From the IMG/VR virus record IMGVR_UViG_3300046534_000753, positions 1 to 42,820 of that record: DNA of 42,820 bases. One strand, 5' to 3'. A program made the translations under genes and the position numbers. The notes under the pieces were generated by a model. The model was not told where the DNA came from and searched no databases. It saw nothing but the letters and a program-made list of their open reading frames with translations. Shown here one piece after another: positions 1-6,397 of the stretch (position 1 is the first letter of the stretch; each line of letters starts with the position of its first letter). This DNA comes from a virus.

Positions 1-127
1 AGCGCGGATTTCGTCGCGGTGTTCGGGACAGCCCCATTTGTAGCCCTTGTGGGCTTGCGTGCTGTATCGGCCCGGAAGGCGCGTGGCCCAGGTTGTGAAT
101 GCGTGGCATATGTGGCAGGCATGGCTC
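1..127. repeat. Left copy of 127-bp terminal direct repeat (assembly overlap)
   Basis: Bases 1-127 are identical to bases 42694-42820. A perfect repeat of exactly 127 bases equals a common assembler k-mer length, so this most likely marks a circularly closed contig rather than a biological terminal repeat. It lies inside a coding frame that continues across the junction, which also argues against a true genome end here. A headful-packaging, circularly permuted genome would give this result. Confidence 0.95.
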
Positions 128-129
128 AT
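1..129 (-). CDS. Small Cys/His protein spanning the contig junction (5' part)
   Basis: Joining 129..1 to 42693..42580 on the minus strand gives an 80-residue protein that starts MSHACHICHAF and ends GGFDL. The start ATG overlaps the stop of the upstream gene as ATGA, and AAAGGA lies just before it. The N-terminal CHIC and the later GCPEH form a possible zinc-binding CxxC...C-P-x-H pattern at about residues 5-8 and 34-37. The C-terminal half is polar and low in complexity. It sits between small early genes and a methyltransferase. No function is recognised; a zinc-finger-like small protein is the best description. Confidence 0.75.
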   Translation of the reverse strand, partial: MSHACHICHAFTTWATRLPGRYSTQAHKGYKWGCPEHRDEIRA

Positions 130-347
130 TCCTTTAATGCAGCAGCGGCTTCGTTTGCAGCGTTCTGTATCCACTCGTTTGGGTCGCGCCCTGTGTGGTC
201 ATCATAGGGCCTTGTTTCGTCGTTCCAACAATCTGTGTGGTGATAGGCTTTTCCGGCACAGGCCACTGCACCTAAGATTTTATCTATGGCCGCGTTGCCC
301 GTCGCCTCAAATCCAATATAGTACCCGTCTAATCTGCGATTGTTCAT
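126..347 (-). CDS. Hypothetical small early protein (73 aa)
   Basis: This 73-residue acidic protein starts MNNRRLDGYY. It overlaps the previous gene (stop at 344-346) and the next gene (start at 129) by ATGA junctions, so it belongs to the leftward early operon headed by the regulator at 695-877. It has two Cys and several His residues but no clear metal-binding spacing, and no membrane segment. I do not recognise the family. Confidence 0.75.
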   Translation of the reverse strand: MNNRRLDGYYIGFEATGNAAIDKILGAVACAGKAYHHTDCWNDETRPYDDHTGRDPNEWIQNAANEAAAALKE

Positions 348-505
348 GGCTTAGGCTCCTGTTCTTTGTGTTCGTCGGCAGTCATGCGCAAAGAACGTTG
401 CAATTCCTTGTTGCTGGCCCAGCGTTCAACAGCCTCCGCGCGGCGTTGCTTGGCGGTAGACATGAAGTGGGTTTGCTCGTCTCGGCTTAACGGCGGATTG
501 CTCAT
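344..505 (-). CDS. Hypothetical small charged protein (53 aa)
   Basis: This 53-residue, highly charged, probably helical protein starts MSNPPLSRDE and ends KEQEPKP. It fits exactly between its neighbours: its ATG overlaps the stop of the upstream gene (ATGA at 502-505) and its TGA overlaps the next ATG (344-347). No family is recognised. The double coupling and the charged composition support a real gene. Confidence 0.7.
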   Translation of the reverse strand: MSNPPLSRDEQTHFMSTAKQRRAEAVERWASNKELQRSLRMTADEHKEQEPKP

Positions 506-702
506 GGCTCAGGCTCCTTTAAAATGTATGCGTAAAATTCCCAATTAGGCCCATCAAGGTAGGGGCGCTTGGATACCAACACGCAGCAAACCGTCCGCAT
601 CCACAACCATTGGCCCGACTGCGTTTTCACAGGATACCACGCAAACCATTGAAACGGACGGCCTGCGAAGTATCCAAAACAATATGACCTAAACCTAACC
701 AT
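502..702 (-). CDS. Hypothetical aromatic-rich small protein (66 aa)
   Basis: This 66-residue basic, Trp/Tyr/Phe-rich protein starts MVRFRSYCFGYFAGRPFQWF. It follows the regulator gene with an 8-bp overlap and is coupled to the next gene through ATGA. Aromatic residues are spread throughout and no single hydrophobic stretch looks like a membrane helix. It looks like a compact beta-rich phage accessory protein of unknown role. Confidence 0.65.
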   Translation of the reverse strand: MVRFRSYCFGYFAGRPFQWFAWYPVKTQSGQWLWMRTVCCVLVSKRPYLDGPNWEFYAYILKEPEP

Positions 703-877
703 CAGACGCCTCCCCCGTCAGATAATCAGACAGCGCCTTGAGGACGGCATATGTTGGGTTGGCGTTCCTGCCGCTGCGGATTGCTGAGACGGTCCCGCGT
801 GACAATCCAGTCTGTGCCGCGACGAAGCCGGGAAGCCGGTCGCGCAGGCCCTCTTTGACTTTAGGCAGTGTTAACAT
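695..877 (-). CDS. Small Cro/CI-type helix-turn-helix regulator
   Basis: This 60-residue protein starts MLTLPKVKEG. Residues about 17-48 (FVAAQTGLSRGTVSAIRSG) form a lambda-repressor-like helix-turn-helix, and there is no oligomerisation domain, as in Cro-type proteins. The start was set at 877 because AGAGGTG lies 4 bases upstream; longer frames run through the divergent promoter. It is transcribed away from the recombination operon and sits next to a perfect 7-bp inverted repeat at 913-939. It therefore probably controls both directions, as Cro/CI proteins do. It heads the leftward early operon. Confidence 0.85.
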   Translation of the reverse strand: MLTLPKVKEGLRDRLPGFVAAQTGLSRGTVSAIRSGRNANPTYAVLKALSDYLTGEASDG

Positions 878-908
878 TTCGCACCTCTGTTTAAACTGTT
901 GCACGTTA

Positions 909-943
909 TGCCTATTGACTTGCGCGCGGCTTGTCAATAGATT
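909..943. promoter_or_regulatory. Interleaved divergent promoters with operator-like inverted repeat
   Basis: TATTGAC (913-919) and GTCAATA (933-939) are perfect inverted repeats. Rightward, TTGACT (915-920), a 17-bp spacer and TAGATT (938-943) resemble a sigma70 promoter for the erf operon. Leftward, TTGACA (complement of 932-937), a 17-bp spacer and TAGGCA (complement of 909-914) resemble a promoter for the regulator. Each half of the palindrome contains one -35 box, so a dimeric repressor bound here would block both directions. Confidence 0.65.
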
Positions 944-998
944 GGTCGTGCGGCGGGTGGAAAACTGGCCGCGACACAACAGGGAATGGAGCAAAGCA

Positions 999-1610
999 AT
1001 GATTGACACGCCAAACGGAATGCCAATAAACGCGGCGATTGAGGCGCTCGTGAAAGCGCAGCAAGAAATGGGCGCGGTCCTCAAGAACGCAAAGAATCCG
1101 CACCTCAAAAGCAAATATGCAGACCTTGGGTCAGTCATTGACGCGACGTTTCCAGCGCTCCACGCCAACGGGTTTGCGGTAATGCAGCCCGCCGGGATGG
1201 ACGATATGGGCCAGTTTGTCGAGACGCATTTTTGCCATATCAGCGGCAAGACATTCAGCAGCCGCATCTATCTTGTCATCGGCAAGAACGATATGCAGGG
1301 CGTTGGCTCGGCTCATACTTACGCGCGCCGCTATGGCCTGCTGGCAATGGCCGGGGTTGCTCCGGAAGACGACGACGGCGAGGCGACAAAGGCACCAAAG
1401 CGCCAAGATGCGCCGCCGCCATTTAACGCCGCCGCCTGCGAAACTCGCTTGCGCCATGAGATGGCAAAGCTGAAGACCAAACAGGCGCGGGCAACGTTTT
1501 GGGAAAACGAAAAGCCAGCCTTTGGCGCAATCAAGGATGCCGACCCCGCCGCCTATGCCACGCTGCGCGAGGATTTGGGCGCGCTTGTCCTTGAGGACGC
1601 AGGCGAATGA
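999..1610 (+). CDS. erf: ERF-family single-strand annealing recombinase
   Basis: This is a 203-residue protein of the ERF superfamily. These proteins coat single-stranded DNA and anneal complementary strands in phage recombination or recombination-dependent replication. Diagnostic parts are the N-terminal segment around residues 20-45 (GAVLKNAKNPHLKSKYADLG), and HTYARRYGLLAMAGV followed by an acidic EDDDGE stretch near 110-130, where ERF proteins carry YARRYAL..L. The C-terminal ~70 residues are a more variable helical region. GGAG lies 7 bases before the chosen ATG. It is the first gene of the rightward operon and is coupled by ATGA to the NinB-like gene. Confidence 0.92.
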   Translation: MIDTPNGMPINAAIEALVKAQQEMGAVLKNAKNPHLKSKYADLGSVIDATFPALHANGFAVMQPAGMDDMGQFVETHFCHISGKTFSSRIYLVIGKNDMQGVGSAHTYARRYGLLAMAGVAPEDDDGEATKAPKRQDAPPPFNAAACETRLRHEMAKLKTKQARATFWENEKPAFGAIKDADPAAYATLREDLGALVLEDAGE

Positions 1611-2038
1611 CAACCCGAACAATCCGCACCGAAAGCCATCTTGCCGATTGGGTCGCGTATCTTGAGGCTAGGAAGTTACCTTTGACGGTAACGGCTATCA
1701 AAGGCGAGGCCCGGACCCAGCAACAAAACCGCACGCTTCACATGTGGTTTCGGGAAATCTCGCAGGAGATTGGCGACGAGGCGTCCGAGGTCAAAGGCTT
1801 CTGCAAGGGGCGCTTTGGCTTGCCCATTGTGCGGCGCGACAATCCCAAGTGGCTCAAGAAGTATGCGCCGATGTACGTCCCGCTTAGCCATGAATTGCGG
1901 ATTGGGTTTTTTGCTATTGTGCCCATGACGCGAGACTTTAAACTACCGCAGATGATGGAGATTATGGACGAGGTGCAGCGCTACTATCTACAGCAGGGCA
2001 TTCGGCTGACCGACCCGGACCCAATGGCAAAGCAATGA
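1607..2038 (+). CDS. ninB: NinB/Orf-like recombination mediator
   Basis: This 143-residue protein matches the NinB (lambda Orf) family of single-strand DNA binding recombination mediators. The family hallmark is RTQQQNRTLHMWFREIS near residues 35-52, followed by the acidic/helical segment and FGLPIV. Lambda Orf helps load annealing proteins on gapped DNA, which fits its position directly after Erf. It starts inside the erf stop (ATGA) and its own stop overlaps a short ATG frame leading to the next gene. Confidence 0.88.
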   Translation: MTTRTIRTESHLADWVAYLEARKLPLTVTAIKGEARTQQQNRTLHMWFREISQEIGDEASEVKGFCKGRFGLPIVRRDNPKWLKKYAPMYVPLSHELRIGFFAIVPMTRDFKLPQMMEIMDEVQRYYLQQGIRLTDPDPMAKQ

Positions 2039-2064
2039 AACGAACGAAACAAAGGAGTGAAGAC

Positions 2065-2271
2065 ATGGAAAAGTTTTTGATAGCGACCGGAGTAATAGCT
2101 TTTGCCTGCGCAGTTATGGCTGGGGTTTGGTGGCTGTTCTACTGGCTTTGGAACAGCATAGCCGCTGACATATTCGGAGCGCCGGAGCTAACATTCTGGC
2201 AGTCAGTTGGGTTGTTGATTTTAGTGGGTCTTTTGACTAGCGGTTTGCGCGCCGTCACAAACTCGAAATAA
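2065..2271 (+). CDS. Small two-helix membrane protein (68 aa)
   Basis: This 68-residue protein starts MEKFLIATGVIAF and has two probable membrane helices, at about residues 4-27 (very Trp-rich at its end) and 44-63. The start was chosen because AAGGAG lies 7 bases upstream of the ATG at 2065; an in-frame ATG at 2035 has no such site. It is embedded in the recombination operon. It could be a holin-like or superinfection protein, but nothing beyond topology supports that. Confidence 0.75.
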   Translation: MEKFLIATGVIAFACAVMAGVWWLFYWLWNSIAADIFGAPELTFWQSVGLLILVGLLTSGLRAVTNSK

Positions 2272-2278
2272 AGCCCCC

Positions 2279-2629
2279 TTGAAGCGCTCACCCCTGCCCG
2301 CGCAAAGCAAGAAGCGCAAGAAATACCGGGCGAGCAACGTTTGGCGCGATGCCCTGGCCTACATGGGCGCGGTCAAGCAACTGGCGTGCGTCATTTGCGG
2401 GCAAGGGCCATGCGAAGCGCACCATTGGCACCACGACCGGTATTCGTCACGCAAGACCTCAGACTTTGAAGTCATACCGCTTTGCGTCTGGTGCCACAAA
2501 GAAGGACCGCAAAGCGTCCACAAGGACAAAGCTGGATGGAAGGAACGCCACGGCCCCGACCACAGCTATACAGAGCCAACCCGCCGCAATGTCGCGGCAC
2601 TACTAGGAGATACCAATGGGACAAGTTGA
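2279..2629 (+). CDS. HNH-type nuclease of the Ref/DUF968-like group
   Basis: This 116-residue protein has the zinc/HNH arrangement CVICGQGPCEAHHWHH (residues about 38-53), then VIPLCVWCHKEG near 69-80, and SVHKDKAGWKERHG near 84-97. The same order, Cys pair, His pair, second Cys/His cluster and an H-x(n)-W-ERHG end, is seen in Ref-like RecA-dependent nucleases and related DUF968 proteins. It probably nicks or cuts recombination intermediates. The start is TTG with a weak ribosome site, and the end overlaps the GapR-like gene by 14 bp. Assignment to Ref versus DUF968 is by motif layout only. Confidence 0.8.
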   Translation: MKRSPLPAQSKKRKKYRASNVWRDALAYMGAVKQLACVICGQGPCEAHHWHHDRYSSRKTSDFEVIPLCVWCHKEGPQSVHKDKAGWKERHGPDHSYTEPTRRNVAALLGDTNGTS

Positions 2630-2870
2630 GCAGGCACACAGCGCAACGGGCGCGGAAGTCCGGCAGTTTATTGAGCGCTACGAGCGCCTAGAGCAGGAAA
2701 AGAAAGGCATTGCCGATGGGCAAAAGGAAGTCATGGCCGAAGCAAAGGGCCGGGGATATGACCCGAAGGCATTGCGCGCGCTGGTCAAGATCCGGGCAAC
2801 CGACCCGAGCGACCTGAGCGAGCAAGAGGCTATCTTGGAACTGTATAAATCAGCATTGGGAATGACATAA
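2616..2870 (+). CDS. GapR-like (DUF2312) DNA-binding protein
   Basis: This 84-residue protein matches the GapR/DUF2312 family almost end to end: FIERYERLEQEKKGIADGQ near residues 18-36, EVMAEAKGRGYDPKALRALV near 38-57, and SEQEAILELYKSALGM at the end. In Caulobacter, GapR is an essential nucleoid protein that encircles overtwisted DNA and helps topoisomerases ahead of replication forks. The phage copy sits between a nuclease and SSB, which suggests a replication or supercoiling role. AGGAG lies 6 bases before the ATG; the stop and the ssb start share TAATG. Confidence 0.92.
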   Translation: MGQVEQAHSATGAEVRQFIERYERLEQEKKGIADGQKEVMAEAKGRGYDPKALRALVKIRATDPSDLSEQEAILELYKSALGMT

Positions 2871-3265
2871 TGAAAACGCTAACCATCGCCGGGAACATCG
2901 GCAAAGACGCAGTGACACGAACAACTCAGGGCGGCGATAGCGTCACCGGCTGGACCGTCGCTGTTACCGAACGGGCCAAGGGCGAGGAAAAGACGCTTTG
3001 GTTTGATTGCTCAATGTGGGGCAAGCGCGGCGAGGCGCTGGCGCAATACCTCACGAAGGGCAGCAAGGTCACGGTTGCAGGCGACTTCGGCACGCGCGAG
3101 CATGATAGCAAAACGTACCTCACATTGCGCGTCAATGACCTGACATTGCAGGGCGGCAAGCCTGGCGATTCCGGCGGGGACAATGGCAGCAGCAATGCGC
3201 AACGCAGCGACGGTTATGGCGCAGGCGGTCGCGGTAGCGCTGACGAGGACTCGATTCCCTTTTAG
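2870..3265 (+). CDS. ssb: Single-stranded DNA-binding protein SSB
   Basis: This is a 131-residue OB-fold SSB. It begins MKTLTIAGNIGKDAVTR, continues with WFDCSMWGKRGEALAQYL and GSKVTVAGDFGTREH, which are typical SSB strands, and ends after a Gly/Ser-rich linker with the acidic tip DEDSIPF that recruits host replication proteins. It protects single-stranded DNA during replication and recombination together with Erf and NinB. It is the last gene of the operon and is followed by a strong hairpin. Confidence 0.95.
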   Translation: MKTLTIAGNIGKDAVTRTTQGGDSVTGWTVAVTERAKGEEKTLWFDCSMWGKRGEALAQYLTKGSKVTVAGDFGTREHDSKTYLTLRVNDLTLQGGKPGDSGGDNGSSNAQRSDGYGAGGRGSADEDSIPF

Positions 3266-3267
3266 AC

Positions 3268-3305
3268 AAAAAAACGCCCCCGGCAACGCTTGTTAACCGG
3301 GGGCG
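3268..3305 (-). terminator. Rho-independent terminator for the leftward regulator cassette
   Basis: CGCCCCCGG (3275-3283) and CCGGGGGCG (3297-3305) form a perfect 9-bp GC stem with a 13-base loop. Read leftward, the stem is followed by seven U residues (A at 3268-3274), a classical intrinsic terminator for the 4296-3397 genes. Rightward it lacks a U tract but could still slow transcription coming from ssb. Confidence 0.9.
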
Positions 3306-3396
3306 AGTTATACCAACAGGGAGGTGTTGTGGGTCGAGCAGATCAGACCGTACCCAACCCTAGACGCTATTGCCTGCGAACGTCAATGGGTAAAAA

Positions 3397-3600
3397 TCAA
3401 CCACTGGGGCGCTCTAAATCAGAACGTGCTGACTTGATGTCACCCACAAACGTCAATTCAGCGCCGCGCTCGCCATTGGCGTTCTTCAAGTCGAGACGCT
3501 CAATAAAGTGCCCCTCTGTCGCCATCGCTGCGCAGATTGCAGTCACGAGGCTTGACATGCCGTCAAAGCCGCATTCGGCGTTTTCAATCTTAATCCGCAT
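3397..3600 (-). CDS. Hypothetical protein (67 aa), last gene of regulator cassette
   Basis: This 67-residue protein starts MRIKIENAECGFDGMSSLV and has a regular alternating pattern that suggests beta strands with one helix. The ATG at 3600 was preferred over 3627 because AAGGG lies 7 bases upstream and it reduces overlap with the regulator gene to 11 bp. It sits directly before the terminator. No family is recognised; its place behind a repressor-like gene suggests co-regulation. Confidence 0.65.
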   Translation of the reverse strand: MRIKIENAECGFDGMSSLVTAICAAMATEGHFIERLDLKNANGERGAELTFVGDIKSARSDLERPSG

Positions 3601-3862
3601 CTGTTTGCCCTTGTCTGCGAGCGTCAAGCGCCTTGCGCATATCCTCCGGCAAAAAGTCCCGCATAGTCACGCCGCCGCCGGTTGCTAATTCCAAGCGCGC
3701 GGCGACGTCAAGGCTCGTAATCTGGCGATAGCCACTTAGCATTTGGCTGTAAAAAGGCCCGCTAAACCCGGCATGTTGGCAGAACGCCTTTTGCGAGTCG
3801 AAGTTTGCGGCAACGTATGCGCGGAGCTTGACCACGCCGGGAAGGTCGGGGGCGGGTGTCAT
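3590..3862 (-). CDS. Small helix-turn-helix regulator (90 aa)
   Basis: This 90-residue protein has a probable helix-turn-helix at about residues 12-45 (YVAANFDSQKAFCQHAGFSG, then FYSQMLSGYRQITS), followed by a helical tail with FLPEDMRKALDARR. The layout resembles YdaS/Cro-like phage repressors. Its start overlaps the upstream stop (ATGA), and AGGGGA lies upstream. It is encoded divergently from the 4452-7578 operon, so it probably controls the promoter at 4383-4444 or its own cassette. The assignment is by fold pattern. Confidence 0.7.
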   Translation of the reverse strand: MTPAPDLPGVVKLRAYVAANFDSQKAFCQHAGFSGPFYSQMLSGYRQITSLDVAARLELATGGGVTMRDFLPEDMRKALDARRQGQTDAD

Positions 3863-4296
3863 GGGGTAGGTTCCCCTAGCGCGGGGGCGGCGGGCATAAC
3901 CACCAATCTGGAAATAAAGTCATATTCCGATTTAACTTTTTGATACTCCCCCTTTGTGACGATGCGATATCCCAGATCTCTATACTGCTCTGCTTTCTTG
4001 GATCGGCCATGAATAACGACGTGCTTTTGACCAAGGCGCTTCTTAACGAAGTCATCGTATGGCATCAGGGCCGACCCTAGCCCCGCCGTCTGGCTGTCTC
4101 CGAAAAGACCGTCGCCGCCCAACTCAAGCGCCCCCACTTCGTTAAGATCCTCTATAACGCCGCTTGGAATCGGCCCCCCGTCGCAGGTCTGCCAGACGCG
4201 GTGGCCCGCCTCGGTAATATGCTGCATTAGCCTTTCCCCGGAGTTTAATCGAAGGATAGCGGCCTCTAGGGCGCTGCGTTGGTATGCGGTCATCAT
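3859..4296 (-). CDS. Hypothetical protein (145 aa), first gene of regulator cassette
   Basis: This 145-residue protein starts MMTAYQRSALEAAILRLNSG. The N-terminal ~50 residues look like a helical or winged-helix segment, with an acidic middle and a basic stretch VKKRLGQKHVVIHGRSKKAEQYRDLGYR region near 85-110. AAGGAA lies 10 bases before the first ATG. It is coupled to the regulator by ATGA and faces the rightward operon. A regulatory partner is possible, but I do not recognise it. Confidence 0.65.
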   Translation of the reverse strand: MMTAYQRSALEAAILRLNSGERLMQHITEAGHRVWQTCDGGPIPSGVIEDLNEVGALELGGDGLFGDSQTAGLGSALMPYDDFVKKRLGQKHVVIHGRSKKAEQYRDLGYRIVTKGEYQKVKSEYDFISRLVVMPAAPALGEPTP

Positions 4297-4382
4297 GGCT
4301 TTAGTTTCCTTCTGGTGAGTTTATCTATGCGCTACACTAGGCCACGGTTAGCGGACGCGCAAGTATTTTACGCAATGGCGCA

Positions 4383-4444
4383 TTTAGCGCTTGCGCAAGG
4401 TCCAAACTGTGATAGGTAGGGGATAGAAACGCAAACGAAGGAAC
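4383..4444 (+). promoter_or_regulatory. Rightward promoter/operator, diverged copy of the repeated element
   Basis: The 16-base string TTTAGCGCTTGCGCAA, containing the palindrome TTGCGCAA (4391-4398), recurs on the minus strand at 37144-37159 apart from the edge. GAAACGCAAACGAAGGAAC (4426-4444) resembles the leader part of that same copy. It lies just before the first gene of the 4452-7578 operon. TTGCGC may act as the -35 box, but the -10 is unclear here (GATAGG at 4411-4416 is the best candidate). Confidence 0.55.
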
Positions 4445-4451
4445 CGAGGAT

Positions 4452-4658
4452 ATGACACAAGACTTGACGCCAATTATCGCAGTAAACCCTAACAGCTACG
4501 GATTGTTTGAGGGTGAGCCAAACGACAGAGAACGCCATACGCTCAAAGTTGAATTTATCCTCGACATGGTGCCGGGTGCATTTCATCAACCAGACGATAT
4601 AATTAACTGGATTATGCAAAACCCTTACGTTACCGGCGCAACCTTCACTCCAGATTGA
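4452..4658 (+). CDS. Hypothetical early protein (68 aa)
   Basis: This 68-residue acidic protein starts MTQDLTPIIAVNPNSYGLFE and has no membrane segment. It is the first gene after the 4383-4444 promoter and has AAGGAA and GAGG upstream of the ATG. First position in an early operon is often a host-takeover or anti-defence gene in phages, but the sequence gives no specific hint. Function unknown. Confidence 0.65.
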   Translation: MTQDLTPIIAVNPNSYGLFEGEPNDRERHTLKVEFILDMVPGAFHQPDDIINWIMQNPYVTGATFTPD

Positions 4659-4718
4659 TTCAAGCAAATCAGGAAAATGGCTGGAATCAAGTCGCAAAGC
4701 CAGCAGGGAAGTAATCAC

Positions 4719-4910
4719 ATGAGCTTAGCCGACGACAACCGGGCGATGCAGTATCACAAGGACAACGGCACCCTAGCCGAGTTTATGGCGGGCACCCTCA
4801 CGCTTGAGGAATGCCAGGTGCCGCCCGATCCGATGCCCCACGACCGCAGCGTCACGATGGATGCGGGAACAACGCCCGTAATTGCGTGGCTTGCCGCTAG
4901 GGGTGATTGA
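4719..4910 (+). CDS. Hypothetical early protein (63 aa)
   Basis: This 63-residue protein starts MSLADDNRAMQYHKDNGTL. The start at 4719 was chosen because AGGGA precedes it at a good distance, while the in-frame ATG at 4677 has none. The sequence is soluble and acidic with a Pro-rich middle. Family unknown. It shares the operon with its neighbours. Confidence 0.6.
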   Translation: MSLADDNRAMQYHKDNGTLAEFMAGTLTLEECQVPPDPMPHDRSVTMDAGTTPVIAWLAARGD

Positions 4911-4940
4911 TATGACCAACACAACCGAGGGACCGAAAAT

Positions 4941-5324
4941 ATGACCGACATCGCAATCAAAGACATTCCCGCCGCGCTGGTGAATATTCACGCCAAGCTA
5001 GTTAAGAAGCTGGGCGCGCAGCCCGCTTATGACCCAGCCTTGCGGTGCAACCATCAAGGCACCTGGTCCGTGATTCTTTACGGCGCACAAGGCAGGTGCA
5101 TCAAAATCGTCACTGATCGGGATGCGTCATCTGCAATCAATCAAGCGCTAGACTTTATCGCATCAATGGTCAGCGATGACGAACCGCAAAAACTTGACTG
5201 GCAGGCGCGACTTGCAAGCCTCATTAGCGAAGGCCACGACCTCAACCTGCCCGACACTGTGCTTGCACCGCTGCGCGCGTCGTCACAAATCATGACTGAA
5301 AATCTTATTGGAGTGGCAAAATGA
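4941..5324 (+). CDS. Hypothetical early protein (127 aa)
   Basis: This 127-residue protein starts MTDIAIKDIPAALVNIHAK. It has a mixed alpha/beta pattern with a central strand-rich stretch (TWSVILYGAQGRCIKIVTDR) and two helices after it. GAGGGA lies upstream and the stop overlaps the next ATG (ATGA). A ten-codon open frame (4912-4944) just ahead contains the ribosome site and may be a leader peptide. Function unknown. Confidence 0.65.
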   Translation: MTDIAIKDIPAALVNIHAKLVKKLGAQPAYDPALRCNHQGTWSVILYGAQGRCIKIVTDRDASSAINQALDFIASMVSDDEPQKLDWQARLASLISEGHDLNLPDTVLAPLRASSQIMTENLIGVAK

Positions 5325-5500
5325 TCGACCAGCACCACCACCGCCCCCCGCACCCGATTGACCACGACACACACAACCGCGCCTCAGATGCGCACTACGC
5401 CAGCAAGCGCCGCGGCCTTATCCGCGAATACCTTGGCGAAATGGCCGGCGGGATTGTCGTCATCGCAATCATTGTTGTCGTGCTAGTGGTGACGCCATGA
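5321..5500 (+). CDS. Small His-rich single-pass membrane protein (59 aa)
   Basis: This 59-residue protein has a His-rich, hydrophilic N-terminus (MIDQHHHRPPHPIDHD) and a strong C-terminal membrane helix, GGIVVIAIIVVVLVV, ending in VTP. It is joined to both neighbours by ATGA overlaps (5321-5324 and 5497-5500), so it is almost certainly translated. It is probably a tail-anchored inner-membrane protein. The His cluster could bind metal, but this is only compositional. Confidence 0.75.
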   Translation: MIDQHHHRPPHPIDHDTHNRASDAHYASKRRGLIREYLGEMAGGIVVIAIIVVVLVVTP

Positions 5501-5814
5501 GCTGCATTCAAGCAACCCAACCCATGACTGATTTACCCAAAACGATATGGGCGCGCGTAAAGCCTACGGCTGTCCTCTATGGATCCAACCGTGAAGTCGG
5601 AGAGTTGCGGGAATGGTGTGAAGGATATGCAACGCCGGAAATTGCGGAGACTTGCGGGGCGAAAGAGTTCATCCGCACTGACGTACACGCCACGGCCAAG
5701 GCGCGGATCGCTGAGCTTGAGGCGGCGCTACAGTGGGTTAAAGACGACGCTAAGAAATCAAACGACTATCCAATGTTTTACAGGGTGGACGCAGCCCTAA
5801 AGGTGAAGCCATGA
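5497..5814 (+). CDS. DAPExIWA-family phage protein, paralog 1 (105 aa)
   Basis: This 105-residue protein has the family N-terminal motif MTDLPKTIWARVKP (from residue 10), the middle motif FIRTDVHATAKARIAELEAAL (residues about 58-78) and ends AALKVKP. The same three blocks occur in the protein at 36234-36596, and the first two in the adjacent 5811-6230 gene. The charged RIAELEAAL helix is likely a coiled coil. Proteins of this layout are common in alphaproteobacterial phages, but their role is unknown. It overlaps its neighbours by 4 bp on both sides. Confidence 0.75.
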   Translation: MSCIQATQPMTDLPKTIWARVKPTAVLYGSNREVGELREWCEGYATPEIAETCGAKEFIRTDVHATAKARIAELEAALQWVKDDAKKSNDYPMFYRVDAALKVKP

Positions 5815-6230
5815 CCGATGCACCTGAAACGATATGGGCCAATAAGGAATTTGGCTGCGACGACTGGGACGCAGGGACGTTTTGCACGGTAGACGATGGC
5901 AGCACCTCATACACCCGCACCGACCATTCCCAAGCCCTGATAGCTGCGGCCTATGAGGCGGCGGGCAAATACCTTAATGAGCAGTCGAAGCTATACCCCG
6001 ACAATGTTGCGTGGGCCGTCCGAGACGATGGGGCGGAAATTTTAGGGTTCGCCCCAGACGATGCAAATGCCGCGCTTGATAGGCTGATAGCCGATGCAGA
6101 GCGCCGAGGCATGGAGCGGGCGGCTGAGCTTGTAGAGCCAAAAACCCCCAGAAGCGACTGGACCGAATATGCGCGAATTAGCGCGGTGAAGGCCCGCCTC
6201 ATTCGCGCGGCAATGGAGGACAAGCCATGA
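5811..6230 (+). CDS. DAPExIWA-family phage protein, paralog 2 (139 aa)
   Basis: This 139-residue protein starts MTDAPETIWANKEFGCDDWD and contains SYTRTDHSQALIAAAYEAA near residues 33-51, the family middle motif. The C-terminal half is a longer helical region (ADAERRGMERAAELVEP) that replaces the short coiled coil of its paralog. It follows paralog 1 directly, which suggests a tandem duplication with divergent tails. No catalytic motif is visible. Confidence 0.75.
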   Translation: MTDAPETIWANKEFGCDDWDAGTFCTVDDGSTSYTRTDHSQALIAAAYEAAGKYLNEQSKLYPDNVAWAVRDDGAEILGFAPDDANAALDRLIADAERRGMERAAELVEPKTPRSDWTEYARISAVKARLIRAAMEDKP

Positions 6231-6397
6231 ATATCCCCGGATACGACGCATGGAAATTGGCAGGACCACCTGAAGCCCCAGAGCCGTGCGTGTGCGGTTA
6301 TGGCTATTGCACTTGCGACGAAGACGAAGCGAACGAAAGGGGCGATTACCTTTACGAACAAGCCCGGGACCGCAGAATGGAGGACAAGAAGCCATGA
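6227..6397 (+). CDS. Small Cys-cluster protein (56 aa)
   Basis: This 56-residue protein carries CVCGYGYCTC at residues 21-30, followed by an acidic stretch (DEDEANERGD) and a charged tail. Four closely spaced Cys residues could bind a metal ion, although the spacing is not a standard zinc ribbon. It is coupled to both neighbours by ATGA. Function unknown; a small metal-binding adaptor is possible. Confidence 0.7.
   Translation: MNIPGYDAWKLAGPPEAPEPCVCGYGYCTCDEDEANERGDYLYEQARDRRMEDKKP

Noticed and set aside
1-127. A true biological direct terminal repeat (T7-like)
   Set aside because: The repeat is exactly 127 bases, a common assembly k-mer, and it lies inside a coupled coding frame. Overlap of a circular contig explains it better.
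695-1267. Long 190-codon version of the first regulator
   Set aside because: It would run through the divergent promoter and erf start; the internal ATG at 877 has a good ribosome site and gives a normal Cro-size protein.
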